Positions 47,048-55,319 of a stretch of 64,000 nucleotides of DNA are shown here, piece by piece (positions within the stretch are counted from its first letter, which is position 1; every line of letters starts with the position of its first letter). The DNA comes from Flavobacterium sp. BFFFF1 (GTDB taxonomy: Bacteria; Bacteroidota; Bacteroidia; Flavobacteriales; Flavobacteriaceae). Where the stretch lies: the NCBI RefSeq assembly GCF_002256285.1, contig NZ_NKJE01000003.1, positions 62,001 to 126,000 of the forward strand, given 5' to 3'. A program made the translations under genes and the position numbers. Under the pieces are notes generated by a model. It had not been told where the DNA came from, searched no databases, and saw nothing but the letters and a program-made list of their open reading frames with translations.

Positions 47048-47704
47048 CTACTGATTCCCTTTGTTGTAATCCGCAAGGAATTGTGCCAGACCAAGATCAG
47101 TCAATGGATGTTTCAACAACCCAAGGATGGCTGAAAGTGGTCCCGTCATGACATCAGCGCCGATTTTTGCACAATTCACGATGTGCATCGTATGACGTAC
47201 TGAAGCCGCAAGAATTTCGGTTTCGTATCCATAATTATCATAGATTCCGCGGATCTCCTCAATCAGGTTCAACCCATCTGTAGAAATATCGTCCAAACGA
47301 CCGATAAAAGGCGACACATACGTAGCTCCGGCTTTAGCAGCCAATAACGCCTGCCCGGCCGAAAATACCAACGTCACATTGGTCTTCACTCCTTTTTCAG
47401 AAAAGTACTTACAGGCTTTGATGCCTTCTTTCGTCATCGGAAGTTTCACGACAATCTGCTCATGCAGGTCGGCAAGCTCCTCACCTTCCCGAATCATGCC
47501 ATCGTAATCCACCGCAATCACCTCAGCACTCACATCACCATCGACGATACTGCAGATGTCTACATAATGTTTCAGGATGTTGTTTTTCCCGGTAATGCCT
47601 TCCTTAGCCATCAGTGATGGATTCGTGGTTACGCCATCAAGTACCCCTAAAGCCTGCGCTTCTTTAATCTCATTCAGGTTGGCGGTGTCAATAAAAAATT
47701 TCAT
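47048..47704 (-). CDS. fsa: fructose-6-phosphate aldolase / transaldolase-like
   Basis: A 218-aa TIM-barrel aldolase of the small TalC/Fsa group. [47 protein letters not shown] with the Schiff-base Lys, and [13 protein letters not shown] are the family blocks. These enzymes cleave fructose 6-phosphate or act as transaldolases; sequence alone does not distinguish. Normal length. Its 3' end lies beside the repeat/terminator region. Confidence 0.93.
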   Translation of the reverse strand: MKFFIDTANLNEIKEAQALGVLDGVTTNPSLMAKEGITGKNNILKHYVDICSIVDGDVSAEVIAVDYDGMIREGEELADLHEQIVVKLPMTKEGIKACKYFSEKGVKTNVTLVFSAGQALLAAKAGATYVSPFIGRLDDISTDGLNLIEEIRGIYDNYGYETEILAASVRHTMHIVNCAKIGADVMTGPLSAILGLLKHPLTDLGLAQFLADYNKGNQ

Positions 47705-47875
47705 GTTTTATATATTAAAGTTGTGTTTATGCTTTCGGCGCTGCCTTCGGCCCGGGCTGTTCGCTGTATCTTTTTTTGCCTGATGCCCTGAACAGAGTCA
47801 GGAATTTGTCCGGCAAAAAAAGGATGTCGCTGCCATCCCTAGCGCAATTCCGGTGCGAAATTACGATTATAGTTT

Positions 47876-47910
47876 TAAGTGGCAAAGTGGCAAAGTGACA
47901 AAATCGCAGC
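47876..47910. repeat. AAGTGGC-type degenerate repeat
   Basis: aagtggcaaagtggcaaagtgacaaa-like units (7-mer GGCAAAGT) match those at 4930-4980. Confidence 0.7.
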
Positions 47911-47916
47911 GCCCAT

Positions 47917-48147
47917 TTAAGACACCGTATTGTTCCGGTCGCGGAGGCCCGATTCCAGCTTGTCGATTTTATCCTGCAACTCGTCCAGTTTCTCCATCAA
48001 TTCTTCATGGTGCTCCTCCACCTGGCCCATTGCAGTAAGCGCTTTTGTCAATCGTCTCAGAAAAATCCAGGCGAATACAAAAATGAATATTACGATCCCG
48101 AATTTAATCATTTCCGAAATCATCCGGAGTATCTCGTTATTTTCCAT
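47917..48147 (-). CDS. small membrane/coiled-coil protein
   Basis: A 76-aa protein: a hydrophobic segment near the start (MIKFGIVIFIFVFAWIFL), then a charged coiled coil (HHEELMEKLDELQDKIDKLE). No family recognised. Its 5' side is a GACTTTT repeat. Probably a real small gene because the heptad pattern and hydrophobic segment are coherent. Confidence 0.6.
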   Translation of the reverse strand: MENNEILRMISEMIKFGIVIFIFVFAWIFLRRLTKALTAMGQVEEHHEELMEKLDELQDKIDKLESGLRDRNNTVS

Positions 48148-48152
48148 CTGCC

Positions 48153-48208
48153 TTTTTTACTTTGTTACTTTGCAACTTTTGACTTTTGACTTTTGACTTT
48201 ACAACTAC
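48153..48208. repeat. GACTTTT/ACTTTGC-type degenerate repeat
   Basis: Copies of ttttgactttt and actttgcaac-like 7-mers; it extends into the SDR gene's 3' end (codons for HYKL and stop). Confidence 0.7.
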
Positions 48209-49005
48209 AACTTATAATGATTCATCAGCATTTTCTCATACATCTTGTCCGGCAGTATCCTTTTCAACACGATGGAAAACCTTGATAAGAATGGCCCTAC
48301 CTTATAATGGATGTTTGGTTTTGGGGTATTGATAATCTTGTATATAGCACCACCCATCAACGCCGGATCATCTCCGCCTCCAACCTGGCTGTTAATCACT
48401 TCAATGGTTTTGGCATATGCTCCATACGGCGAAGCCTGGCTTACTCGAACGTGATAACGGTGCGCGGCAATATTTGTGGCAAATTCGCCCGGCGCTACAT
48501 TCGTCACCTCAATCCCGAAGGGCTTAACCTCCATCCGCAACGCTTCAGTGACATATTCTAACGCGCCTTTGGATGCTGAATACACAGACCTGTAAGGCAA
48601 GCCCATGTAACCGGCAATCGATGTGATATTGATAATCAATCCTGATTTCTGGATGCGCATCTGCGGCAGTACGGCTTTCATAACCTCAATCGGGCCAAAA
48701 AGGTTCGTTTCAAAATTGTTTCGGATTTCGTCAGTTGGGATTTCTTCCAGCGGACCCAGGATCCCTACGCCGGCATTGTTCACGAGCACATCGATACGGC
48801 CTTCAGCAGCGAGCAGCTTTGCCACCGCATTATTGATGCTTTCCACATCGCGTACTTCGAGCTGTAAAAGTCGAAAAACGGAATCAGTGATTTTATCGGG
48901 ATTGCGGCTGGTGCCATAAACGGTATAGCCCTTTTCGTGCAGGAATTCACCTATGGATTTTCCAAGTCCGGACGAAGCGCCGGTAATAAGGACAACTTTT
49001 TTCAT
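48205..49005 (-). CDS. short-chain dehydrogenase/reductase
   Basis: I start at ATG 49003-49005 (MKKVVLITGASSGLGKSIGE). The 266-aa SDR has the TGxxxGxG cofactor motif, the NNAG motif (LVNNAGVGILGP), a Ser in NITSIAGYMG and the YSASK catalytic Tyr/Lys (YSASKGALEY). The TSRN after the second strand suggests NADP preference. Substrate unknown. Its C-terminal codons overlap simple-repeat DNA. Confidence 0.9.
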   Translation of the reverse strand: MKKVVLITGASSGLGKSIGEFLHEKGYTVYGTSRNPDKITDSVFRLLQLEVRDVESINNAVAKLLAAEGRIDVLVNNAGVGILGPLEEIPTDEIRNNFETNLFGPIEVMKAVLPQMRIQKSGLIINITSIAGYMGLPYRSVYSASKGALEYVTEALRMEVKPFGIEVTNVAPGEFATNIAAHRYHVRVSQASPYGAYAKTIEVINSQVGGGDDPALMGGAIYKIINTPKPNIHYKVGPFLSRFSIVLKRILPDKMYEKMLMNHYKL

Positions 49006-49116
49006 GTGGGTCGTGTTTAGCCCTGATGGAAGCGGCATCCTTTTTATTTTTCCTTTAAAAATAAAAAGATATAGCGGACAGCAGGAATAGCTTCAAATTA
49101 TGGTTCGCCCAAAAAT

Positions 49117-49139
49117 AGAAAAATCCCGATGAATCGGGA
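49117..49139 (-). terminator. terminator of the SRP RNA gene
   Basis: TCCCGAT-TCATCGGGA stem on the minus strand followed by T-rich sequence, about 20 nt past the RNA 3' end. Confidence 0.75.
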
Positions 49140-49155
49140 CTACAAAAAAGAAAAA

Positions 49156-49252
49156 ATGGCAAGCGACCTACATCGCACCGCTCAACCACGTACCCTTGCT
49201 ATGTTCCCATCCTGGGGGATTCTGCAGGAGCTGGTCGTGTAGGACTTGCCGT
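49156..49252 (-). ncRNA. ffs: small signal recognition particle RNA (4.5S type)
   Basis: The minus strand carries GGGAACATAGCAAGGGTA, matching the conserved SRP loop (GGAA tetraloop and AGCA asymmetric loop), with outer stem ends GGCAAGTCCTACACGACC and GGTCGCTTGCC pairing. Length about 96 nt. The RNA scaffolds Ffh for co-translational membrane targeting. It has an ideal promoter and a terminator. Confidence 0.9.
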
Positions 49253-49254
49253 TG

Positions 49255-49284
49255 CAAATATACAATCTTTTTGTATTTTCGCAA
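49255..49284 (-). promoter_or_regulatory. promoter of ffs with both -33 and -7 elements
   Basis: On the minus strand TTG, exactly 19 nt, then TATATTTG, three to four bases before the RNA 5' end. This is the cleanest match in the window to the Bacteroidota consensus. Confidence 0.8.
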
Positions 49285-49339
49285 GCGGTGCGGTGCAATA
49301 TGCCCGCATTTTTAAAACGCAATTATGCAACTCATCCTT

Positions 49340-50386
49340 ATGAAAAAATATAACTTACTCGCGCTCATTTCGTTAAACGCCCTGGTAATCGGTTGTGGCG
49401 ATGGTAAAAAAGATCATTTCAGTTTTGACGAATCGAAATTTGAAGAAAAATACACGAATACCCAAAGCGTTTCCATCGCACTTTTAAACGGCGATGACAA
49501 GGAAATTGACAGTGTGGCTTATTTTGTAAATGACAAAAGGGTTGCCGGAAGCAAGGACCTGAAAGCAGTATCTTATCCACTCAGCGGCGCTGCATTGGGT
49601 TACCAGGAATTGGTCGCAAAGGTATATTATGGCGGGAACAAGGAGCCGGAACAGGTAATCGGACGGATTGAAGTGGTGTCGGCAGTTTCACCGAAGCTGC
49701 TGAAATACACCGTAGTCAACACGTTTCCACATGATACCACTTCTTTCACCGAAGGGCTTGAATTTTACCGCGATACCTTGCTTGAGGGTACCGGCCAATA
49801 TGGCGCGTCTAAATTGCTGAAGGTCGATTACAAAACCGGTAGGATTTTGAAAGAAAGTCCGTTGCAAAGTGAGTATTTTGGCGAAGGCATTACGGTATTG
49901 GGAGGTAAAATCTACCAATTGACCTATAAGGAAAAAACAGGTTTTATCTACAATGCGGACACCTGGAAACTGGAGAAGACATTTACTTATGACCGCGATA
50001 TCGAAGGCTGGGGAATGACGAATGACGGCAACTACATTTATCAGACGGATGGTTCTGAAAAAATATGGAAAATGGATCCGGCAACGCAAAAAATGATCGG
50101 GTCGGTGAATGTATATTCAGCGTCAGACAAAGTCAAACAGCTCAACGAACTGCAATGGGTTGACGGTGTGATGTATGCCAATGTCTGGCAAAAGGACCTA
50201 ATCGCAGTGATCAAAGCGGATACGGGAGACGTTACGGGCATTTTAGACCTTTCCGGTTTACGCACAAGCCTGACTTACAAACAGTCAGAAGTACTGAACG
50301 GCATCGCTTACAATCCGAAAACGAAAACATTTTTCGTCACTGGTAAGAACTGGGATAAGCTGTTTGAAATCAGGATCACGGAATAG
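49340..50386 (+). CDS. glutaminyl-peptide cyclotransferase (glutamine cyclotransferase)-like lipoprotein
   Basis: ATG 49340 (MKKYNLLALISLNALVIGCG) gives a 348-aa lipoprotein with lipobox VIGC. The C-terminal 250 residues are a bacterial-type glutaminyl cyclase beta-propeller: FTEGLEFYRDTLLEGTGQYG, DIEGWGMTNDGNYIYQTDGS, NELQWVDGVMYANVWQKDLI and VLNGIAYNPKTKTFFVTGKN. The N-terminal ~100 residues form an extra domain. The enzyme would form pyroglutamate on N-terminal Gln of exported peptides. Confidence 0.88.
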   Translation: MKKYNLLALISLNALVIGCGDGKKDHFSFDESKFEEKYTNTQSVSIALLNGDDKEIDSVAYFVNDKRVAGSKDLKAVSYPLSGAALGYQELVAKVYYGGNKEPEQVIGRIEVVSAVSPKLLKYTVVNTFPHDTTSFTEGLEFYRDTLLEGTGQYGASKLLKVDYKTGRILKESPLQSEYFGEGITVLGGKIYQLTYKEKTGFIYNADTWKLEKTFTYDRDIEGWGMTNDGNYIYQTDGSEKIWKMDPATQKMIGSVNVYSASDKVKQLNELQWVDGVMYANVWQKDLIAVIKADTGDVTGILDLSGLRTSLTYKQSEVLNGIAYNPKTKTFFVTGKNWDKLFEIRITE

Positions 50387-50514
50387 CCTGCAAAATTTTG
50401 GTAGAGCGATATCAATACGTTTAAAAAAAGCGTCCTTTTTTTAAAGCGCCTTTTTTCACTTCATTGGAAATTTACTCAGGTGAAGAACAAAAAATTATTG
50501 TATCATTTTACCTG

Positions 50515-50572
50515 CGCTCGTAATTTCTACTTCGCAATTCATAATTTGTAATTTGTAATTCATAATTCAACC
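50515..50572. repeat. AATTCATAATTTGT-type repeat upstream of the regulatory-domain protein
   Basis: caattcataatttgtaatttgtaatt-like units, same family as at 4082-4165. Confidence 0.7.
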
Positions 50573-50575
50573 AAC

Positions 50576-51025
50576 ATGCTGCCGTACCTTAAAACCATTG
50601 CCACCCTCATCCTATTTTCCCTGTGCGGAAATCATTTCGTCTCTGCACAAACAGATACAGCAAACAAGGAGCATCTTCACACGATTACAGGCAGGATCAC
50701 AGACCAGGACGGTTTCCCGGTTCCCGGCGCGATGGTAATGATCAATAAAACAGGTCGAGGCGTACTGACAGATATTGCCGGAAATTTCTCAATATCCGCT
50801 TATGAAGGAGAACTTTTGATCGTCAATGCACTCAGTTATAACAAAGCGGAGATTATCATCAGCACAAACCGGCAATACAATATTTCCATTAAACAGGAAT
50901 TACAGGGCACAGGACCACCGGTAATCATTGAAACGTTCCGTAAACGCACATTCTTCGGGCGTATCTTCCACGCTATTGGCAATTTTTTCCGGGGGAAAGG
51001 TGAATTCGGCGTGCGCGTTTCTTAA
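50576..51025 (+). CDS. secreted carboxypeptidase-regulatory-like domain protein
   Basis: A 149-aa protein with a signal peptide ending around SAQT. The body is a CarboxypepD_reg-like beta-sandwich: ITGRITDQDGFPVPGAMVMI, GRGVLTDIAGNFSISAYEGE and INALSYNKAEIII. This fold starts most TonB-dependent receptors in the phylum but here stands alone without a beta-barrel. Function unknown, possibly structural. Confidence 0.82.
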   Translation: MLPYLKTIATLILFSLCGNHFVSAQTDTANKEHLHTITGRITDQDGFPVPGAMVMINKTGRGVLTDIAGNFSISAYEGELLIVNALSYNKAEIIISTNRQYNISIKQELQGTGPPVIIETFRKRTFFGRIFHAIGNFFRGKGEFGVRVS

Positions 51026-51028
51026 AAA

Positions 51029-51083
51029 ATAGTTAAATAACTATTTTTATAGTTGTGTAACTAAAAATATAGTTGTACGTTTG
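51029..51083 (+). promoter_or_regulatory. promoter and palindromic operators for the BlaI-M56 pair
   Basis: Overlapping palindromes ATAGTTA-AA-TAACTAT (51029-51044) and AACTAT-TTTT-ATAGTT (51039-51054) and AACTA/TAGTT (51059-51074) cover a promoter: TTG at 51053-51055, 20 nt, TACGTTTG at 51076-51083. The dyads lie on the -33 element and spacer, where a BlaI dimer could block transcription. Confidence 0.7.
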
Positions 51084-51101
51084 ATTTCAAATTAAGCAAC
51101 T

Positions 51102-51458
51102 ATGCAAAATCTCACGAATAAAGAAGAAGAAATCATGCACATCCTTTGGAAGCTGAAGAAAGCTTTCGTCAAGGATGTGATGGCAGAAATTACTTCGGAC
51201 CAGCCACACTACAACACGCTGTCTACCATCATCCGAAATCTTGAAGAGAAAGGCTACGTGTCACATACCGCTTATGGAAACACACACCAGTACTTTCCGA
51301 TTGTTGCCCTGGAAGATTACAGGAAAAAGTTTATGAACACTGCGATCGAGAATTACTTCAACAATTCTTACAAGAATATGGTTTCGTTTTTTGCGCAGGA
51401 AGAAAAAATATCTGCCAAGGAACTTCGTGAAATCCTTGACATCATCGAAAAGAAATAG
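51102..51458 (+). CDS. BlaI/MecI/CopY family transcriptional repressor
   Basis: A 118-aa winged helix repressor: NKEEEIMHILWKLKKAFVKD and PHYNTLSTIIRNLEEKGYVS (recognition helix) and a C-terminal dimerisation helix (ISAKELREILDIIEKK). BlaI-type repressors are cleaved after M56-protease activation. The palindromes just upstream are the likely autoregulatory operators. Stop codon two bases before the M56 gene. Confidence 0.93.
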   Translation: MQNLTNKEEEIMHILWKLKKAFVKDVMAEITSDQPHYNTLSTIIRNLEEKGYVSHTAYGNTHQYFPIVALEDYRKKFMNTAIENYFNNSYKNMVSFFAQEEKISAKELREILDIIEKK

Positions 51459-51460
51459 CC

Positions 51461-53230
51461 ATGGAAACGTTGCTGCTTTATCTGATCAAATCCAGTGCAT
51501 TGATGGCATTGTTTTTTTGCGGCTATCATTTTCTTTTGCGCCGGGAGACGTTTTTTAACGGAAACCGTTGGTATCTTTTAAGCGGATTATTCATTTCTGC
51601 CGCATTGCCGCTCTTTTTTATCAGGAAAATTGTCTGGGTTCGGGCGCAGTCGTTTGGTCCCGAACAAATTCCGGCTGTCACACAAACCGTCGTAAAAGAT
51701 CAAATGGTCTCCGCTTCAGCGGTCGAACCTGTGCAATGGGGATCGATAATCCTATTTTTCTACCTGGTTGTATGCGGCGTACTGACTGCGAAAGTTAGTG
51801 CAAATGTGATCTCATTGTTCCGGCTGTTGCATAAGCAGCGCGTGGTACGAAATGGCAGGTTTGCATTGGTCGATCTGGATAAACAGGTGGCCCCTTTTTC
51901 CTTCTTCAACTACATCGTCTACAATTCATCACTTTATTCAGAGGCAGAACTACACAGCATCCTAAACCATGAAAAAGTACACAGCAGCCAGAAACATTCC
52001 ATCGATGTACTGATTACAAAGCTATTCAGCATCCTATTTTGGTTTAATCCAATTGTATGGCTATACAAAAACGCCATAATCCAGAATCTGGAATTTATCG
52101 CCGACAGGAAAGCCGTGCGCGAGACGCAGGATAAAAGGGTGTACCAGTTTGCATTGCTCAGGGCCGTGACCCAACCGAATTGCTTATCCATTACCAATAA
52201 TTTCAATCAATCATTAATCAAAAAACGAATCGTTATGTTAAACAAAAACCAATCAAAAAAAAGGAATTTATGGAAGTATGCGCTTATACTTCCGCTGCTA
52301 GTCGGGTTTATGCTATACTTCCAGGTGAAGCTGATTGCACAGCAGAGACCTGCTACCGCTACAGTTTCGACACCATCCGGGAAAAGCCGTTTCGAGTTTT
52401 CAATCGACAAGAACACCACTGATGCTGAGTTGAAAAACCAGACCGAAAAACTGAAAAAATCTTACGGTGCCACACTGAAAATTTCAAAAGTGAAAAGAAA
52501 CAGCAACGGCGAAATTGTTGCAATAAAAGTAAAATACAAAGATGCCGGCTGCAACATCGAAAAATACGTCAACGGCGACGATCCTATCGAGACCATTTAT
52601 TTTTCTAAAAATGACGATTTCACCGGGTTTCATAATGGAAAGGACGAACGTGTCGTTCAAATCGGCAATGGAAGCGAAGACAATGAAGGCGAAAATACAT
52701 TTGCTTTTGCTTTCAACGATGATGAGGCGCCGGAAGCACCTGAACCGCCGGAAGCACCTGAAGAAATCGAAATTCCTGAAGTACCTGAACTGCCCATGCT
52801 GAATGACATCATTACAGATGCAAACGGCGAAACAGTGGTCGTCAAGAGTGTTAACAAAAATGGACATACTGTGGTTACCGTCAATGGCAAAGTGGTCAGC
52901 GACGTTGATGTCAATAAAATCATCGCAGATATGGGCCCAATTGTAGTAGATGGAGAGACCATTTATCCCGGAGGCGATAACGGAAAAGGCAAAAAGTCCA
53001 TTGTGATTTCGACTAAAGAAATAAAAAACCAGGCGAGACGGGCTATGAAACAAGCTAAGATCCAAATGGAGAAAGCCCAGATACAGAAAGAATCAAGCGA
53101 AGACATGCAGGAAAGTTTTCAGCAAATGAAAGCCGAACAGCTGGCGCAACTCGAAAAAATGAAAGCGGAAATGGCGGCAATGAGAGCAGAACTTGAGAAA
53201 ACCAAAGCCGAATTTAAAAAACAAAAATAG
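51461..53230 (+). CDS. BlaR1-like M56 family metallopeptidase with acidic/coiled-coil tail
   Basis: A 589-aa membrane protease. N-terminal part has about four membrane segments (up to residue ~295); the HEKVH zinc motif is near residue 170 (SILNHEKVHSSQKHS) and the EFIADRKAV block follows. Instead of the penicillin-binding sensor domain of BlaR1, the C-terminal half has a Glu-Pro repeat (PEPPEAPEEIEIPEVPELP) and a long coiled coil (QMKAEQLAQLEKMKAEMAAM). In Bacteroidota such pairs are common without beta-lactamase; the signal sensed is unknown. Confidence 0.9.
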   Translation: METLLLYLIKSSALMALFFCGYHFLLRRETFFNGNRWYLLSGLFISAALPLFFIRKIVWVRAQSFGPEQIPAVTQTVVKDQMVSASAVEPVQWGSIILFFYLVVCGVLTAKVSANVISLFRLLHKQRVVRNGRFALVDLDKQVAPFSFFNYIVYNSSLYSEAELHSILNHEKVHSSQKHSIDVLITKLFSILFWFNPIVWLYKNAIIQNLEFIADRKAVRETQDKRVYQFALLRAVTQPNCLSITNNFNQSLIKKRIVMLNKNQSKKRNLWKYALILPLLVGFMLYFQVKLIAQQRPATATVSTPSGKSRFEFSIDKNTTDAELKNQTEKLKKSYGATLKISKVKRNSNGEIVAIKVKYKDAGCNIEKYVNGDDPIETIYFSKNDDFTGFHNGKDERVVQIGNGSEDNEGENTFAFAFNDDEAPEAPEPPEAPEEIEIPEVPELPMLNDIITDANGETVVVKSVNKNGHTVVTVNGKVVSDVDVNKIIADMGPIVVDGETIYPGGDNGKGKKSIVISTKEIKNQARRAMKQAKIQMEKAQIQKESSEDMQESFQQMKAEQLAQLEKMKAEMAAMRAELEKTKAEFKKQK

Positions 53231-53240
53231 AAACAACCGC

Positions 53241-53270
53241 AAAGGCCACTGTAAAGTGGCCTTTCTTATT
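53241..53270 (+). terminator. terminator after the M56 gene
   Basis: AAAGGCCACT-GTAA-AGTGGCCTTT hairpin followed by a T-rich tail. Confidence 0.85.
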
Positions 53271-53290
53271 TTTGTATAAACCTGTTATCA

Positions 53291-53428
53291 ATGTTTAAGA
53301 TTCTTGCCAAAATCAATAAGTTCGTTCTCCCGAGCTTCACTAAAAGAAAACTGGACCCCTCGAAAGCAAAGAAATGGCAGCTTGCGATACTGGCCTGGCG
53401 TTACTTTGTGACGGTCAGGGCGCTTTAG
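53291..53428 (+). CDS. conserved 45-aa basic protein (below ORF-track limit)
   Basis: ATG 53291 to TAG 53428 encodes MFKILAKINKFVLPSFTKRK then LDPSKAKKWQLAILAWRYFV and a short end. I recall the same small basic protein in many flavobacteria, sometimes labelled SsrA-binding protein without basis. Function unknown. The 66-aa minus ORF across it is a shadow. Confidence 0.7.
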   Translation: MFKILAKINKFVLPSFTKRKLDPSKAKKWQLAILAWRYFVTVRAL

Positions 53429-53565
53429 ATCAGCAACGACGCCACCGTATTTTAAAGTTTGTAAACGTTCAATGCACGCATTCACCAAAATAACAAATCA
53501 AATATGACTACAGTCATTTTCTGATTCAGACGGTCGTTGCATTTTTGCTTTTAAATTGAATTCCA

Positions 53566-54225
53566 ATGAAAAGCGACAGAAACATCCGGCTGCACATACT
53601 GAAAGCTTTTGAGGCCAACCTTTTGCTGACGGGCTGCATTATCGAAGTCGAAGTTGTCAATGGCGACGTTAAATTAACGGGATCTGCTGACAAATACTGC
53701 AAAAAGCAAATAGCCCGGAAAATAGCAAAGGAAGTAGACGGCGTAAAACACGTTTTTGAACAAATAACAATTGTAATTGCCCAGGAGCATTTACTGGCCG
53801 ATGCTGAAATCGAAAAAAGGATTACGGATAAATTTATCAAGAACTTTGGTAACGCACACACTGATATAAAGACTATCGTCAAGGATGGTTACGTATGGCT
53901 TGAAGGTCGGGTTAAATGGAAATACCAGCGCGAACTCGCCGAAGAATGCATCGGCTGTCTGGACGGCATCAAAATGATTGACAATAATATTCATGTGCCT
54001 GAAAGTGCAGAAGCCGGCATTAAGGAAAAAGATGTCTTCGCCGCCATTTACAGCGACCGGTCGATCACAAGCGATATCAGGATTGAAATCGTTGGCCATC
54101 GGGTCATCCTAAACGGGTTTGTTGAAAACGTCGACCAGAAGAATCTCGTGACCCGGCTGGTACGGAATGTAGCTGGCGTCAGAGAGATAGAAAACTTCCT
54201 TTTGGAGGAGCGTAGATCCTCTTAA
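53566..54225 (+). CDS. BON domain protein (three BON modules)
   Basis: A 219-aa soluble protein with three BON-like modules of about 65 residues (around 5-70, 80-145, 155-215), each showing the strand pattern VEVVNGDVKLTGSADKYC / VKDGYVWLEGRVKWKYQ / IEIVGHRVILNGFVENVDQ followed by an AxxxxGVxxV-type helix. BON domains bind lipids or partner proteins; this cytosolic multi-BON type resembles OsmY-like stress proteins but lacks a signal peptide. Confidence 0.85.
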   Translation: MKSDRNIRLHILKAFEANLLLTGCIIEVEVVNGDVKLTGSADKYCKKQIARKIAKEVDGVKHVFEQITIVIAQEHLLADAEIEKRITDKFIKNFGNAHTDIKTIVKDGYVWLEGRVKWKYQRELAEECIGCLDGIKMIDNNIHVPESAEAGIKEKDVFAAIYSDRSITSDIRIEIVGHRVILNGFVENVDQKNLVTRLVRNVAGVREIENFLLEERRSS

Positions 54226-54272
54226 GCCGCCGCGATGCAACTCCGACAAATGGGTAAGTCGCTTGAATCAAA

Positions 54273-55319
54273 TTAGTTCTTTACTTTTTCCAGCCTTTTC
54301 AAATCGATTATCTTAATCGTACTGCCTTTTTTCTCAATCAATCCTTCTTCTTTAAAATCACTTAGCGTACGACTCACCGTTTCCGGTGCCGTTCCCGACA
54401 TCGACGCAAGATCAATGCGGCTTGCCGTGAGGTTTTCAACAGCGCCCTGTTGCCTATACATTCTTAAAATTGCCTCTGATATGCGTTTTCTTACAGACTG
54501 GTAGGCCAGCTGCATCAATTGTTCTTCCTGCTGCCGAATCTGGTTTGAAAGTATCTTGACGAATTTCTCGGCTACATCCGGATAAAGGCTGATAAATTCC
54601 TCGAACTGTTCTCTGGGGAAATTGCAAAGATGGCTGTCCTCTGAAGCGGTAGCCGTATCCAGATAAATCCCTTCAGAAAACAAAATATTGATGCCTATGA
54701 AATCATCATGATCAAATATACCTGTCAGCAGCTCGCGGCCGTCTTCAGCCATTTTAGCTGTTTTCACCTTTCCATCCAACAAAATCCAGATGTTTGCTGC
54801 CCGATCGCCTTCGTAATAAATCACCTGTCCCTTTTTAAAAAACCGGATTTTACGTTCCTCCAAGGCCATATTCAATGCGTTCAGGCCATCTTTTGCAGCT
54901 ACGATTTCCGATAGTTTTTCAATGGCACCACTGTAAAATTCCTGTTGTACCTGTCTCTTTTTAAGCCGCGTTTCAATGGCGTTTAAAAGTTCGGTATCAT
55001 CAAACGGTTTGGTGAGGTAATCATCTGCGCCCAGTTCCATTCCTTTCCTGATATCTGAACGCTCGGATTTTGCAGTCATGAAAATAAAAGGGATGGCTTT
55101 GGTCTCTGCATGCTTGTTCAGCAGATGCAGCACCCCATAGCCATCAAGGTCTCCCATCATAATATCACACAAAATCAGATCGGGAAGGTTTCGTATCGCC
55201 AGTTCCGTCCCCGTTTTCCCATTATCTGCTTCAAAAACTTCGTAGCCGGCAAGCATCAGAATTTCTACGACATTTTCACGGATATCGTCATTGTCTTCAA
55301 TAATCAGTATTTTAGTCAT
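54273..55319 (-). CDS. response regulator with Crp/Fnr-type DNA-binding output
   Basis: A 348-aa regulator. Residues 1-120: receiver with D52 (LCDIMMGDLDGYG). Residues ~150-245: cyclic-nucleotide-binding-fold domain (RFFKKGQVIYYEGDRAANIW). Residues ~270-348: HTH with AETVSRTLSDFKEEG; the E..SR spacing is that of FNR-type recognition helices, which prefer TTGAT-like half-sites. No Cys motif for an Fe-S cluster. It shares eight bases with the upstream PAS kinase, so the two form a two-component system. Neighbouring hemN and cbb3 genes suggest oxygen or redox control. Confidence 0.93.
   Translation of the reverse strand: MTKILIIEDNDDIRENVVEILMLAGYEVFEADNGKTGTELAIRNLPDLILCDIMMGDLDGYGVLHLLNKHAETKAIPFIFMTAKSERSDIRKGMELGADDYLTKPFDDTELLNAIETRLKKRQVQQEFYSGAIEKLSEIVAAKDGLNALNMALEERKIRFFKKGQVIYYEGDRAANIWILLDGKVKTAKMAEDGRELLTGIFDHDDFIGINILFSEGIYLDTATASEDSHLCNFPREQFEEFISLYPDVAEKFVKILSNQIRQQEEQLMQLAYQSVRKRISEAILRMYRQQGAVENLTASRIDLASMSGTAPETVSRTLSDFKEEGLIEKKGSTIKIIDLKRLEKVKN

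Noticed and set aside
52484-53065. 193-aa minus-strand ORF
   Set aside because: Antisense of the M56 protease tail; Phe/Ile/Asp-rich composition mirrors the repeat codons of the sense strand.
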